Shown here: one piece after another, positions 49,872 to 58,115 of the stretch
How the letters are laid out: the number at the start of each line of letters is the position of its first letter
Position numbering within the stretch: the first letter of the stretch is position 1
Source: Cupriavidus metallidurans CH34
GTDB lineage: Bacteria > Pseudomonadota > Gammaproteobacteria > Burkholderiales > Burkholderiaceae
Direction of reading: 5' to 3'
Assembly (NCBI RefSeq): GCF_000196015.1
Contig: NC_007973.1
Location: forward strand, 1,612,001 to 1,676,000
DNA: 64,000 bases
Position numbers and translations under genes: made by a program
Notes under the pieces: model-generated
Told to the model about the DNA's origin: nothing
The model's database searches: none
The model's input: the letters and a program-made list of their open reading frames with translations, nothing else

Positions 49872-49888
49872 TTAATGCAGCGTGATTC

Positions 49889-51628
49889 ATGCGAATACTC
49901 TTCCTCACCCACAGCTTCAACAACCTCACCCAGCGCCTCTACGTGGAACTCACCGGGCGCGGGCACGAGGTGTCCATCGAGTTCGACATCGCCGACAGCG
50001 TGGCCGAGGAGGCCGTCGCGCTGTTCCGGCCGGATCTCATCGTGGCGCCCTATCTGCGCCGGGCGATACCCGAGTCCATCTGGCGCCAGCACGTTTGCCT
50101 GGTGGTGCATCCGGGCATCGTCGGCGATCGCGGTCCCTCGGCGCTGGACTGGACGATCCAGGAGGGTGTGGATGAGTGGGGCGTCACGGTGCTGCAGGCC
50201 AACGGCGAGATGGATGCCGGCGACATCTGGGCCACCGAGACCTTTCCCATGTGCCTGGCGAAGAAGAGCAGCCTCTACCGCAACGAGGTGACGGCGGCGG
50301 CGACCCGCGCGGTGCTGGCGGCGGTCGGGCGCTACGCCGTGTATCGTTCCGGCGCATTCCGCCCGCGGCCGCTGGACTATGCGGATCCAAACGTGCGCGG
50401 CCGGCTGCGTCCGCTCATGAAGCAGGAAGACCGTAGCATCGACTGGCAGCGCGAGAGCACCGAGCAGGTGTTGCGCAAGCTCCACGCGGCGGACGGTTTC
50501 CCCGGCGTGCGCGACGAACTGTTCGGCGTGCCCTGTCATCTCTTCGACGCCCATGCGGAGTACCGCCTGCGGGGCGAGCCGGGCGCGCTGCTGGGGCGGC
50601 GTGAGGGTGCAGTGCTGCGCGCCACGGTGGATGGCGCGGTGTGGATCGGCCATGCGAAGCGCGCCGACCGCGATGATGCGCTGAAGCTGCCTGCCACCCT
50701 GGCCTTCGCCGAGGAGACGAAGGATCTGCCCGAGTACACCGTGCCCCTGTGGCGCGAAGAGGAGGGAGACTGGAGCCCGCTGCGCTACCATGAGGCCGGC
50801 GGCGTCGGCTACCTGCATTTCGATTTCTACAACGGCGCCATGGGCACGACGCAATGCCAGCGCCTGCTCGCCGCCTACGAGTTCGCGCGCAGCCGGTCCA
50901 CGAAGGTCATCGTGCTCCTGGGCGGTGCGGACTTCTGGTCCAACGGGATCCACCTCAATCTCATCGAGGCGGCGGACAGCGCCGCCGATGAGTCCTGGCG
51001 CAACATCAACGCCATCGACGACGTGGCCCGTGCCGTCATCGAGACCGGCGGCCAGCTCACCGTCGCCGCGCTGCGCGGCAACGCCGGCGCCGGCGGCGCC
51101 TTCCTGGCGCTGGCGGCGGACGAAGTGTGGGCGCGCGAGGCGGCGATCCTCAACCCCCACTACAAGAACATGGGTAACCTCTACGGCTCCGAGTACTGGA
51201 CCTACCTGCTGCCCAGGCGGGTGGGCATGGCGCGCGCCCGCGCCATCATGCAGAACCGCCTGCCCCTCGGCGCCGCGGAAGCGGCGCGGGAAGGCGTGGT
51301 GGATGCCTGCCTGTCCGGCGACGTGGCGGCCTTCACCGTGCAGGTGGTGGCCCGTGCCGAAGCGCTGGCCGCTGCGGTGGACCTGGCACAGCGGCTCGAG
51401 GAGAAGCGCGCGCGGCGCGTGCGCGACGAGGCCGTGAAGCCGCTGGCCGCCTATCGCGACGAAGAGCTGGAACACATGCGGCGCAACTTCTACGGCTTCG
51501 ATCCCAGCTATCACGTGGCGCGCTATCATTTCGTGCGCCGCACGCCGCACTCGTGGACGCCGCGGCATCTGGCCGCACACCGCGACATCGATTGGGGGAC
51601 AGGCCGCCTGAAGGCCGTGAAGCCATGA
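49889..51628 (+). CDS. hypX: HypX/HoxX, CO-ligand synthesis enzyme for aerobic NiFe maturation
   Basis: 579-aa two-domain protein. The N-terminal formyl-THF-hydrolase/transferase-like half (~1-280) has ILFLTHSFNNLTQRLYVEL, HPGIVGDRGPSALDW and GEMDAGDIWAT. The C-terminal enoyl-CoA hydratase/crotonase-like half (~290-540) has FYNGAMGTTQC, LLGGADFWSNGIHLNLIE and ALRGNAGAGGAFLALAADEVWARE. HypX makes CO from formyl-THF, so NiFe hydrogenase can mature in air. Its presence fits an aerobic knallgas lifestyle. The stop overlaps hoxA. Confidence 0.95.
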   Translation: MRILFLTHSFNNLTQRLYVELTGRGHEVSIEFDIADSVAEEAVALFRPDLIVAPYLRRAIPESIWRQHVCLVVHPGIVGDRGPSALDWTIQEGVDEWGVTVLQANGEMDAGDIWATETFPMCLAKKSSLYRNEVTAAATRAVLAAVGRYAVYRSGAFRPRPLDYADPNVRGRLRPLMKQEDRSIDWQRESTEQVLRKLHAADGFPGVRDELFGVPCHLFDAHAEYRLRGEPGALLGRREGAVLRATVDGAVWIGHAKRADRDDALKLPATLAFAEETKDLPEYTVPLWREEEGDWSPLRYHEAGGVGYLHFDFYNGAMGTTQCQRLLAAYEFARSRSTKVIVLLGGADFWSNGIHLNLIEAADSAADESWRNINAIDDVARAVIETGGQLTVAALRGNAGAGGAFLALAADEVWAREAAILNPHYKNMGNLYGSEYWTYLLPRRVGMARARAIMQNRLPLGAAEAAREGVVDACLSGDVAAFTVQVVARAEALAAAVDLAQRLEEKRARRVRDEAVKPLAAYRDEELEHMRRNFYGFDPSYHVARYHFVRRTPHSWTPRHLAAHRDIDWGTGRLKAVKP

Positions 51629-52069
51629 CGACAAAAACCAGGTTGCCCACCGTGCTGGTGGTGGATGACGAGGTGCGCTCCCAAGAGGCGCTGCGCCGCA
51701 CGCTGGAGGAGGAATTCGAGGTGCTCACCGCCTCCGGCGCGGGGGAGGCGCGAGGCATCATGGAGCGCGACTTCGTGCAGCTGCTGCTCTGCGACCAGCG
51801 CATGCCCGGCATGTCCGGCGTGGAGTTCCTCAAGCAGGTGCGCAGCCAGTGGCCGGACGTGGTGCGGATGATCATCTCCGGCTACACGGACTCCAAAGAC
51901 ATCATTGCCGGCATCAATGACGCTGGCATCTACCAGTACATCCTCAAGCCGTGGCAGCCGGAGCAGCTACTGCTCACCCTGCACAACGCCGCCGAGCTTT
52001 ACCGGCTGCAGAGCGAGAACCAGCGCCTGGCGCTGGAGCTGCGCACCAGCGAGCCGGTGCTGAAGAAGC
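51625..52069 (+). pseudogene. hoxA: hoxA, truncated NtrC-type response regulator (receiver only)
   Basis: About 148 native codons: receiver domain with VLVVDDEVRSQEALRRTL, LLLCDQRMPGMSG (phospho-acceptor Asp), IISGYTDSKD and ILKPWQPEQL, then linker ENQRLALELRTSEPVLKKR. HoxA is ~480 aa with a sigma-54-binding AAA+ domain and a Fis-type HTH; both are lost. At about 52070 the DNA changes to cbbY in the opposite direction, so the rest of the open frame is antisense cbbY. The truncated protein cannot activate sigma-54 promoters. Confidence 0.88.
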
Positions 52070-52547
52070 GCGTCCACGTTGGCGCGGCTGGTGGTGGTGA
52101 CAATGGCCGTTTTCAGGCCGGCGGCCTTCGCTTCGCCCAGCTGGCGCGCCACGCCGGGACGAATCTCCACGAGGCCGGCGATCACGGCCTCGGTGTAGCG
52201 GCGCGTCTTGTCCTTGTGCAGGGCAGCGACGAACCCGTCCACGTCGCGTGCGGCGAGCAGGTCCGGGTGGTCCTCGGCCAGGAAACGCCGGATGCGCTCC
52301 TTGCCGCCGGAGACCTTGAGCAGAACGCGATAACGCTCCAGGCTCCAGTGCCCCAGGTTTGCACAGCCCCCGGCTCGGGAATCCCACCCGAGCCGTTCCA
52401 CGAGGGGGCCAGGTCGTTCTTGGGACGGTCCGGCGAACGACTTGCCGGGCCCATCGCGGCGAAGGTGGCATTGAACGCCTGGCGGTGTAGCTGCTCGGTT
52501 TCGGCGAGGGTGCCGTCCACGTCAAAAAGCAGCGCCTTGAGCGTCAT
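52070..52547 (-). pseudogene. cbbY: cbbY pseudogene 2 (insertion, frameshift and 3' truncation)
   Basis: The start ATG 52547 overlaps the fba stop. The N-terminus is [33 protein letters not shown]. Then ~95 bp of unrelated sequence is inserted (about 52355-52450), after which the cap domain resumes in another frame: WSLERYRVLLKVSGGKERIRRFLAEDHPDLL...LKTAIVTTTSRANVDA. It stops at the junction with hoxA at ~52070, losing the C-terminal third. It was the gene following fba in the original leftward operon. Confidence 0.85.
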
Positions 52548-52957
52548 GACGTGACGCCTTCGGTGACCGGAGCGCACGACAGCGGCAGCGTCGAGGCGCC
52601 GGTGACCCGGTCGGCGACGCGGAAATCGCTGGTCAGGCGGTCCGCCGCCGCCGGGCGGAACAGATGGTCGGCGAAGGCGACGTGGGTAGGGTGTTGCTTG
52701 TAGCTCTCGATGACCTCTGGCGCGGCGAAGCGGATCAGCCAGCAGTGACGGTACCGCGCGCTCTGGTCGGCGACGCTGCCGACGGTGACTTCGCGCACCC
52801 CGGGGATTTCCGACAACACCCGCTGCCCTTCCGCCATCAGGGCGCGCAGCCGGACCTCGTCGTGGTTGGGGGCGTTGTAGAGCACCACGTGCTCCACGTT
52901 GATCCAGGGGCGGCAACGATCCAGCACCTCCGCCGCCCGTCCGGCGGCGCCGAAGAC
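52544..52957 (-). pseudogene. fba: fba, 3' part: missing C-terminal domain (Dabb-like) of the split aldolase
   Basis: Reading leftward from the IS1071 copy C edge: GTCTT (AAGAC complement) CGGCGCC... gives VFGAAGRAAEVLDRCRPWINVEHVVLYNAPNHDEVRLRALMAEG...VREVTVGSVADQSARYRHCWLIRFAAPEVIESYKQHPTHVAFADHLFRPAA..., ending TEGVTS. This is a dimeric alpha-beta barrel (Dabb) type domain. Joined to the part at 2254-3083 with one AAGAC removed, it gives a continuous 412-aa protein (413 codons). No start of its own. Confidence 0.9.
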
Positions 52958-55900
52958 GGGGTCTCCTCGTTTTCAGTGCAATAAGTGACGGTACGCAAAG
53001 CTAGCACTGGCGCGGGGGTGGTCTGGGTAGACCGTTGATTTCATTGACTTTCCTGTTCGCTTTGTAAACGGGTATGGTGGCCTCCCACTTTTGAGGTTCA
53101 CGATGCAGGGTTGGCACACAACGTTTTTGGGGATGCGTGGGCTCCCCCGCGATATCAGCGACTTCGAGATGAAGGCATTTTTCACCTTCGATGGTGCCGA
53201 GCGCGACGCAATCAATGCACGCCGAGGTGATTCCCACAAGCTTGGTCTGGCGCTCCATATTGGTTTCCTGCGCATGAGTGGGCGTTTGCTCGGTGCCTTT
53301 CGGGTAATTCCAGTAGCCTTGTGGCGCCACCTTGGCAACGAGCTTGGCATTGCAGCACCAGAAGTCGCCTCGCTGAGAGCCATGTATGAACGCGGGCGCA
53401 CGCTATTCGATCACCAACAAGTAGCCTGCACGGTCCTTGGATTCCAGTGGATGAGCGAGCACCAGCGCCGCTCACTGGTACGTGAACTGCGCGACGAAGT
53501 GGCGCGCTGCGCCGACCGCGATCAGCTACTCGTGCGGGCGCGTCAATGGCTGTACAAGAACAAGCTGGTGATCGTGCACGAGCGGGCAATTCGGACACTG
53601 ATTGCGGCGGCACTTGCCCAGCTTGAAGTTGAAACAGGCACCGCCATCGCCGCCAGCGTTGATCCAGCAACACTTGATCGCTGGCGAGCCTCAGTTTCAG
53701 AGCTGCGCCCAGATGGACAAACCCAGCAGAGTTGGCTATGGGCTGCACCGGCGAAACACTCAACCCGCCAAATCAGCGAGGTACTGGAGCGCATCGACCT
53801 GCTTTACACGCTGGACGTTCATAAGCACCTGGCAGACATCCCCGATCTCATCTTGCGCCGCTACGCGCGCCGACTTGTCTCCAGGCCGCCCTCAGCCGGA
53901 GCCAAGATCAAAGAGCCAGCGCGCACCGTGGAGGTCGCATGCTTTCTTCGGTATTGCCTGTTCACCACCACAGACCAGTTGATCCTTATGGTGCAGCGCC
54001 GGATCGCCGATCTGTGGCGTCAGGCTGCCGCCGATGTCCCCGCTACCGTCAATTGGGCCGCAATGTACAAAACGCTGCTCGGCGAACTTGTTGCCTTGAG
54101 CGCGCAAGGTGCGGTGCCAGATGCTGAGTTGCGTGCCCGTCTTGAAGCCTTGATCACCGAAACCCAGAAACGCAAACCACCGAGCAGGGCCTCCCTGGTC
54201 CGCGAGGGATTGATTGATGGAATTCGCCCCGTGCGGTCGTTGCTCGTCGCCATTGCAAAGCTGCCCTGGCAGGCCACCGGCGAGCATCCTGCCATCGAGT
54301 ACCTTGCCAAGCTGCAAGCTTTATATCTCAAAGGATCCAGAAAGCTGCCAGTTGAAGTGGTGGCACCAAGTCTGGGAATGATCTGGCAGGTTTCGATCTC
54401 CAGCCCAGACCGGGAACGGGCGTTTCAGGCGTTGGAGGTGGCCACCCTGTTTGCCCTGCGCCGCGCGGTGCGCAATGGCTCGGTCTGGATTGAGCACAGC
54501 CTGAGCTTTCGGGGTCGTGCGCGCTTGTTCTTCACGGACGAGCGTTGGCAGGCAGAGTCCAAGAAACACTATGCCCGTCTATCGTTACCCAGCAAGGCTG
54601 CCACTTTCTTGAAGCCTTTGCTGGCCAGAGTAACTGCCGGTGTCGATGCGGTGGCCGCTGCAGCCCGCAGTGGCGTACTGCGCGTGGATGATGAACTCCA
54701 TTTGTCGCCATTGCCCGCAGAGGACGAAGACCCAGAAGTGACCAAGCTGCGCGCGGCTTTGGATCACCGCATCGGTGAGGTTCAATTGCCGGAAGTGATT
54801 CTGGCCGTTGACGCCCAGGTGCGCTTTAGCTGGATCATGCTCGGACGTGAGCCGCGCTCTACCGACGAGCTGCTGATGGTCTATGCCGGCATCATGGCCC
54901 ACGGCACCAGTCTGACTGCGGTCGAATGCGCGCGCATGATTCCGCAATTGTCTGCCACCAGCATTCGCCAGGCCATGCGCTGGGCGCGGGACGAACGGCG
55001 TCTGAGCCAGGCCTGCCAGGCTGTGCTGGAATTCATGCAGCGACACCCGATTGCCGCCACCTGGGGGCGGTCCGATTTGGCATCTTCTGACATGATGAGC
55101 ATGGAGACCACCAAACGGGTGTGGCAAGCCCGGCTTGATCCTCGGCGCAACACACCTTCCATTGGAATCTACTCCCATGTAAAAGACCGGTGGGGCATCT
55201 TCCATGCGCAGCCCTTTGTGCTCAATGAGCGCCAGGCGGGCGTGGCCATTGAAGGTGTCATCCGCCAAGAAAAGCTGGAGACCAGCCAGCTTGCTGTGGA
55301 TACCCATGGCTACACCGACTTTGCCATGTCACATGCCCGTTTGCTTGGTTTTGATCTTTGCCCGCGGTTGAAGGAACTCAAACAGCGCCACCTCTTTGTG
55401 CCACGCGGCACCAAAGTGCCCGCAGAAATCGCTGCGGTGTGCGAAGCCAATGTCGACGTCGCTTTGATCGAAAAGCATTGGGATAGTCTGGTGCACCTGG
55501 CAGCCTCGGTCATGAGCGGACATGCCAGTGCGGTGGCAGCTCTTGCGCGGTTCGGTTCTGCCGCCCAGGGCGATCCAATCTATGAGGCTGGCGTGCAATT
55601 GGGGCGGTTGCTGCGTACGGCGTTTTTGGCTGACTACTTTGTCAAGGACGCTTTCAGGAACGAGTTGCGCCGGGTGCTCAATCGGGGCGAGGCTGTTAAC
55701 GCCCTCAAGCGCGCCATTTATACCGGCCGGATCAGCCCGGCGCAGGCCAAACGTGTCGATGAAATGCAGGCTGTGGCCGATGCGTTGAGCCTGATGGCCA
55801 ACATCGTGATGGCGTGGAATACCTCACAGATGCAGGCGGTCCTGGATCGCTGGTCGAACCGCCGCCAGGTCATTCCACCGGAACTGATCGGGAAGATTGC

Positions 55901-56161
55901 GCCCACCAGGCTGGAGAGCATCAACTTGCGGGGTGTGTTTCGCTTCCCGGTTGACCGCTATGCTGACCAAATCCTGCCTTCGCGGCCAAATGCATCGATA
56001 ACTGGCACCAATGGATGAAACCGACCACGGTTTGACGCCACGAATCGCAGATTTGAAAGTGAACAGGAAAGTCAATGAAATCAACGATCTACCAACACCA
56101 CCTCCGCGCCAGTGCTAGCTTTTCGTACCGTCACTTATTGCACTGAAAACGAGGAGACCCC
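52958..56161 (+). mobile_element. IS1071 copy C, complete (3204 bp)
   Basis: Left-type end GGGGTCTCC at 52958 and right-type end ...GAGACCCC at 56161, with ~110-bp terminal repeats at both sides. Same length as copy B and same orientation as copy A. The left flank is AAGAC (52953-52957), the right flank ACTTA (56162-56166). They do not match each other, but AAGAC matches the inner flank of copy A. It borders the ICE backbone and cuts a membrane-protein gene on its right. Confidence 0.97.
53091..56018 (+). CDS. tnpA: IS1071 transposase TnpA (copy C)
   Basis: 975-aa Tn3-family transposase, complete, with an N-terminus at MRFTMQGWHTTFLGMRG (internal start MQGWHTTF is the likely one). The C-terminal ~700 residues equal the part seen in copy A. 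No frameshifts. With three near-identical copies, homologous recombination between A and C would release the 50.7-kb unit as a circle. Confidence 0.97.
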   Translation: MRFTMQGWHTTFLGMRGLPRDISDFEMKAFFTFDGAERDAINARRGDSHKLGLALHIGFLRMSGRLLGAFRVIPVALWRHLGNELGIAAPEVASLRAMYERGRTLFDHQQVACTVLGFQWMSEHQRRSLVRELRDEVARCADRDQLLVRARQWLYKNKLVIVHERAIRTLIAAALAQLEVETGTAIAASVDPATLDRWRASVSELRPDGQTQQSWLWAAPAKHSTRQISEVLERIDLLYTLDVHKHLADIPDLILRRYARRLVSRPPSAGAKIKEPARTVEVACFLRYCLFTTTDQLILMVQRRIADLWRQAAADVPATVNWAAMYKTLLGELVALSAQGAVPDAELRARLEALITETQKRKPPSRASLVREGLIDGIRPVRSLLVAIAKLPWQATGEHPAIEYLAKLQALYLKGSRKLPVEVVAPSLGMIWQVSISSPDRERAFQALEVATLFALRRAVRNGSVWIEHSLSFRGRARLFFTDERWQAESKKHYARLSLPSKAATFLKPLLARVTAGVDAVAAAARSGVLRVDDELHLSPLPAEDEDPEVTKLRAALDHRIGEVQLPEVILAVDAQVRFSWIMLGREPRSTDELLMVYAGIMAHGTSLTAVECARMIPQLSATSIRQAMRWARDERRLSQACQAVLEFMQRHPIAATWGRSDLASSDMMSMETTKRVWQARLDPRRNTPSIGIYSHVKDRWGIFHAQPFVLNERQAGVAIEGVIRQEKLETSQLAVDTHGYTDFAMSHARLLGFDLCPRLKELKQRHLFVPRGTKVPAEIAAVCEANVDVALIEKHWDSLVHLAASVMSGHASAVAALARFGSAAQGDPIYEAGVQLGRLLRTAFLADYFVKDAFRNELRRVLNRGEAVNALKRAIYTGRISPAQAKRVDEMQAVADALSLMANIVMAWNTSQMQAVLDRWSNRRQVIPPELIGKIAPTRLESINLRGVFRFPVDRYADQILPSRPNASITGTNG

Positions 56162-56163
56162 AC

Positions 56164-56568
56164 TTATCAATTAAAACCATTCACGTCTTGATGGCGATAG
56201 TTTCTGTCGGGAGCATGATGGCGCTTCCGGTGCTGACATATACGCGACCAAAAATGGCCTCGGCAGATTGGCAAAGGGCAACGACTCCAATTAGTCGAAT
56301 GATATCCATCAGCGGAATCGCGCTGGCCCTATCTGGCTTTGCGCTGGTGAGCGTGATTGGCTGGGAAATAATGGCGTCACCTTGGTTAATTGCGTCATTA
56401 ACTCTCATTGCGCTTGGATTGGTAGCCGGCAAATCAAGAAGAAGTGAGTGGCTGGAAAGCCAAATGCGCCGACACGTACCAGGGCGGCTGGGCGGGATTT
56501 TGATATCCAGCGTAAAGCCGGCGCTCTTCTTGGCAGTAGCTGCCCTTATGACGATCAAGCCCGTGTGA
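56164..56568 (+). CDS. Membrane protein, 5' end removed by IS1071 copy C
   Basis: The frame is open from the IS1071 edge: LSIKTIHVLMAIVSVGSMMALPVLTYTRPK..., with three or four hydrophobic segments (VLMAIVSVGSMMALPVL, ISISGIALALSGFALVSVIGW, LIASLTLIALGLVAG, PALFLAVAALMTI). The pattern KxxHVLxAxVxxGS at the start resembles small DUF2269-type membrane proteins, but that is a guess. A start at ATG 56191 is possible. It belongs to the ICE side; its missing N-terminal codons should lie left of copy A. Confidence 0.6.
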   Translation, partial: LSIKTIHVLMAIVSVGSMMALPVLTYTRPKMASADWQRATTPISRMISISGIALALSGFALVSVIGWEIMASPWLIASLTLIALGLVAGKSRRSEWLESQMRRHVPGRLGGILISSVKPALFLAVAALMTIKPV

Positions 56569-56659
56569 CGTGAAGCCTTGAGCGGCAAATAGAAGAGCAG
56601 GTTGCAAGGCTTGACTGATACGAATGACCTCAGGGCGCGATTCCCTACGGCGGGCTTGT

Positions 56660-57604
56660 ATGGATCTTAGGCATTTTAGGTACTTTATTGCCGTAGCCGA
56701 AGAGCTGCATTTTGCCCGTGCCGCGGAAAGACTGCATATCGAGCAATCGCCGCTATCGCGAGCCATAAAAGAACTAGAAGAAGAGTTGGGGGTGACACTC
56801 TTCTCACGTACCACGCGCAGCACTAGATTGACTCGCGCGGGTCAACTTTTTTTGGAGAGCGCATACAGGGTGATGGCTGCCTTTCAACAAGCCCAGGACA
56901 GTGTCAAGGCTGTCGCCAACGGCTTCCAGGGACAACTGCGCATTGCGTTATCGGATGGCATCACACCGTCGCGTCTACCGATATTGCTTGCGCTCTGTCG
57001 GCAAGAAGAGCCGGAAATTGAACTCCGGTTTTTTGAGGTGACGCTTTCGCAACAGATAAAAGGCCTTCAAGATGATTTGTATGACGTCGGCTTCGCGCAG
57101 TCCGATGAAGTCGGCGATGGAATTGTGGCAATACCTGTGTGGAGCGATGCGCTTATGGTGGCAGTGCCGGCCCGACACCCACTTCTGGCTCACAAGCGAA
57201 TACCTTTGGATGAGCTATTGCGCTATCCGTTGGTCCTCTGCGATCCGCAGATCTGCGAAGGTCACGCAAAGCACGTTGATAGAGTGTTACGTCAGGCAGA
57301 CATGGAGCCGCTGATTGCTGAACGAGTTGCTACTGGCAATTTAATGATGGCGCTGGTATCGGCTGGCTTTGCGTTAGCACTGACGGGCGCGACTCATATT
57401 GCTGCGAGCCGTGAACCAGGTGTCGTAGCACGACCACTGGCTTCGCGCGTGCCACCATTGACGACCTACCTGCTTCACACCGAAGGCGAACCCTCAGATG
57501 TATTGGCTCGCTTTATTGAGCGCGTGCAAGCCATCGAAGTACCTGATACCCCTCGATCCGCAATGGGCCACCGCCCCAATCCACCCGAGGAAGCTGTGCC
57601 ATGA
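56660..57604 (+). CDS. traR: LysR-type regulator of the conjugation region (TraR of Tn4371-type ICEs)
   Basis: 314-aa LysR-type protein. HTH ~1-65 (MDLRHFRYFIAVAEELHFARAAERLHIEQSPLSRAIKELEEELG), effector domain from about residue 90. It lies upstream of the EexN-like gene and traG, the place of the LysR-type TraR in Tn4371-family elements. Start ATG 56660 (MDLRHFRYF) is the canonical N-terminus. Its 3' end overlaps the lipoprotein gene. It is not related to the autotrophy cargo. Confidence 0.85.
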   Translation: MDLRHFRYFIAVAEELHFARAAERLHIEQSPLSRAIKELEEELGVTLFSRTTRSTRLTRAGQLFLESAYRVMAAFQQAQDSVKAVANGFQGQLRIALSDGITPSRLPILLALCRQEEPEIELRFFEVTLSQQIKGLQDDLYDVGFAQSDEVGDGIVAIPVWSDALMVAVPARHPLLAHKRIPLDELLRYPLVLCDPQICEGHAKHVDRVLRQADMEPLIAERVATGNLMMALVSAGFALALTGATHIAASREPGVVARPLASRVPPLTTYLLHTEGEPSDVLARFIERVQAIEVPDTPRSAMGHRPNPPEEAVP

Positions 57605-57879
57605 AGAAGATCGTTCCGCTGTTGCTAGGTGTCGCCTTGACTGCCTGCGGCCAATCTGAGGTGCCTCAGAAGGCCAATACGTCGGAGGCGGATATTGCAA
57701 CGGTGGAAGAACTGGCGGCCAATCCCGAACGGCTTAAAGAACTGCGCCAGCAGTGCAAAACCGACCGCCCCAAGGTGGGAGACGTGCTCTGCAATCGAGT
57801 GGCGGAAGCCACGCGCAAGCGATTCTATGGGGACGGCGAAACGCCCTATACACCGCCGAAAGAGTCGCCAAAGTTCTGA
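57601..57879 (+). CDS. eexN: EexN-like lipoprotein (entry exclusion)
   Basis: 92-aa lipoprotein. MKKIVPLLLGVALTACGQ is a type II signal peptide with lipobox LTAC (Cys ~16). The mature part has TVEELAANPERLKELRQQCKTDRPKVGDVLCNRVAEATRKRF, the pattern of EexN-family entry-exclusion lipoproteins that block redundant conjugation. Overlaps traR by 4 bp. Confidence 0.8.
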   Translation: MKKIVPLLLGVALTACGQSEVPQKANTSEADIATVEELAANPERLKELRQQCKTDRPKVGDVLCNRVAEATRKRFYGDGETPYTPPKESPKF

Positions 57880-57921
57880 CTGTTGGTCGCTCGCCGATTC
57901 GCCTTCACTTTTTTTCTCGAC

Positions 57922-57955
57922 ACGCCGCAATGCGCCCGCGCTTGCGGCGTTTTTC
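57922..57955 (+). terminator. Rho-independent terminator after eexN
   Basis: ACGCCGCAA (57922-57930) and TTGCGGCGT (57942-57950) form a perfect 9-bp stem, 11-base loop, followed by TTTTTC. It ends the traR-eexN transcript. The rest of the gap to traG (57956-58115) is AT/C-rich without a gene and should hold the traG-trb promoter. Confidence 0.85.
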
Positions 57956-58115
57956 TTTGGCTCGCCACCGCACTCATTCTTTCTTTTTCCTCGACCTTTC
58001 TGCTCTAAACGGTCTTTGACCGGCACTGACCCGGCACCGATTCTGACGCTTGCGGCACGTCCTTGTGCCGCGCTTCCCATGAGGAAAAAGCGCAGGAGAA
58101 ATCGGAGGCTAGGTC

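Noticed and set aside
51625..52554. Open frame of 310 codons read as a full HoxA-like regulator
   Set aside because: Only the first ~148 codons are HoxA; the rest is antisense cbbY, so the long frame is a fusion artefact.
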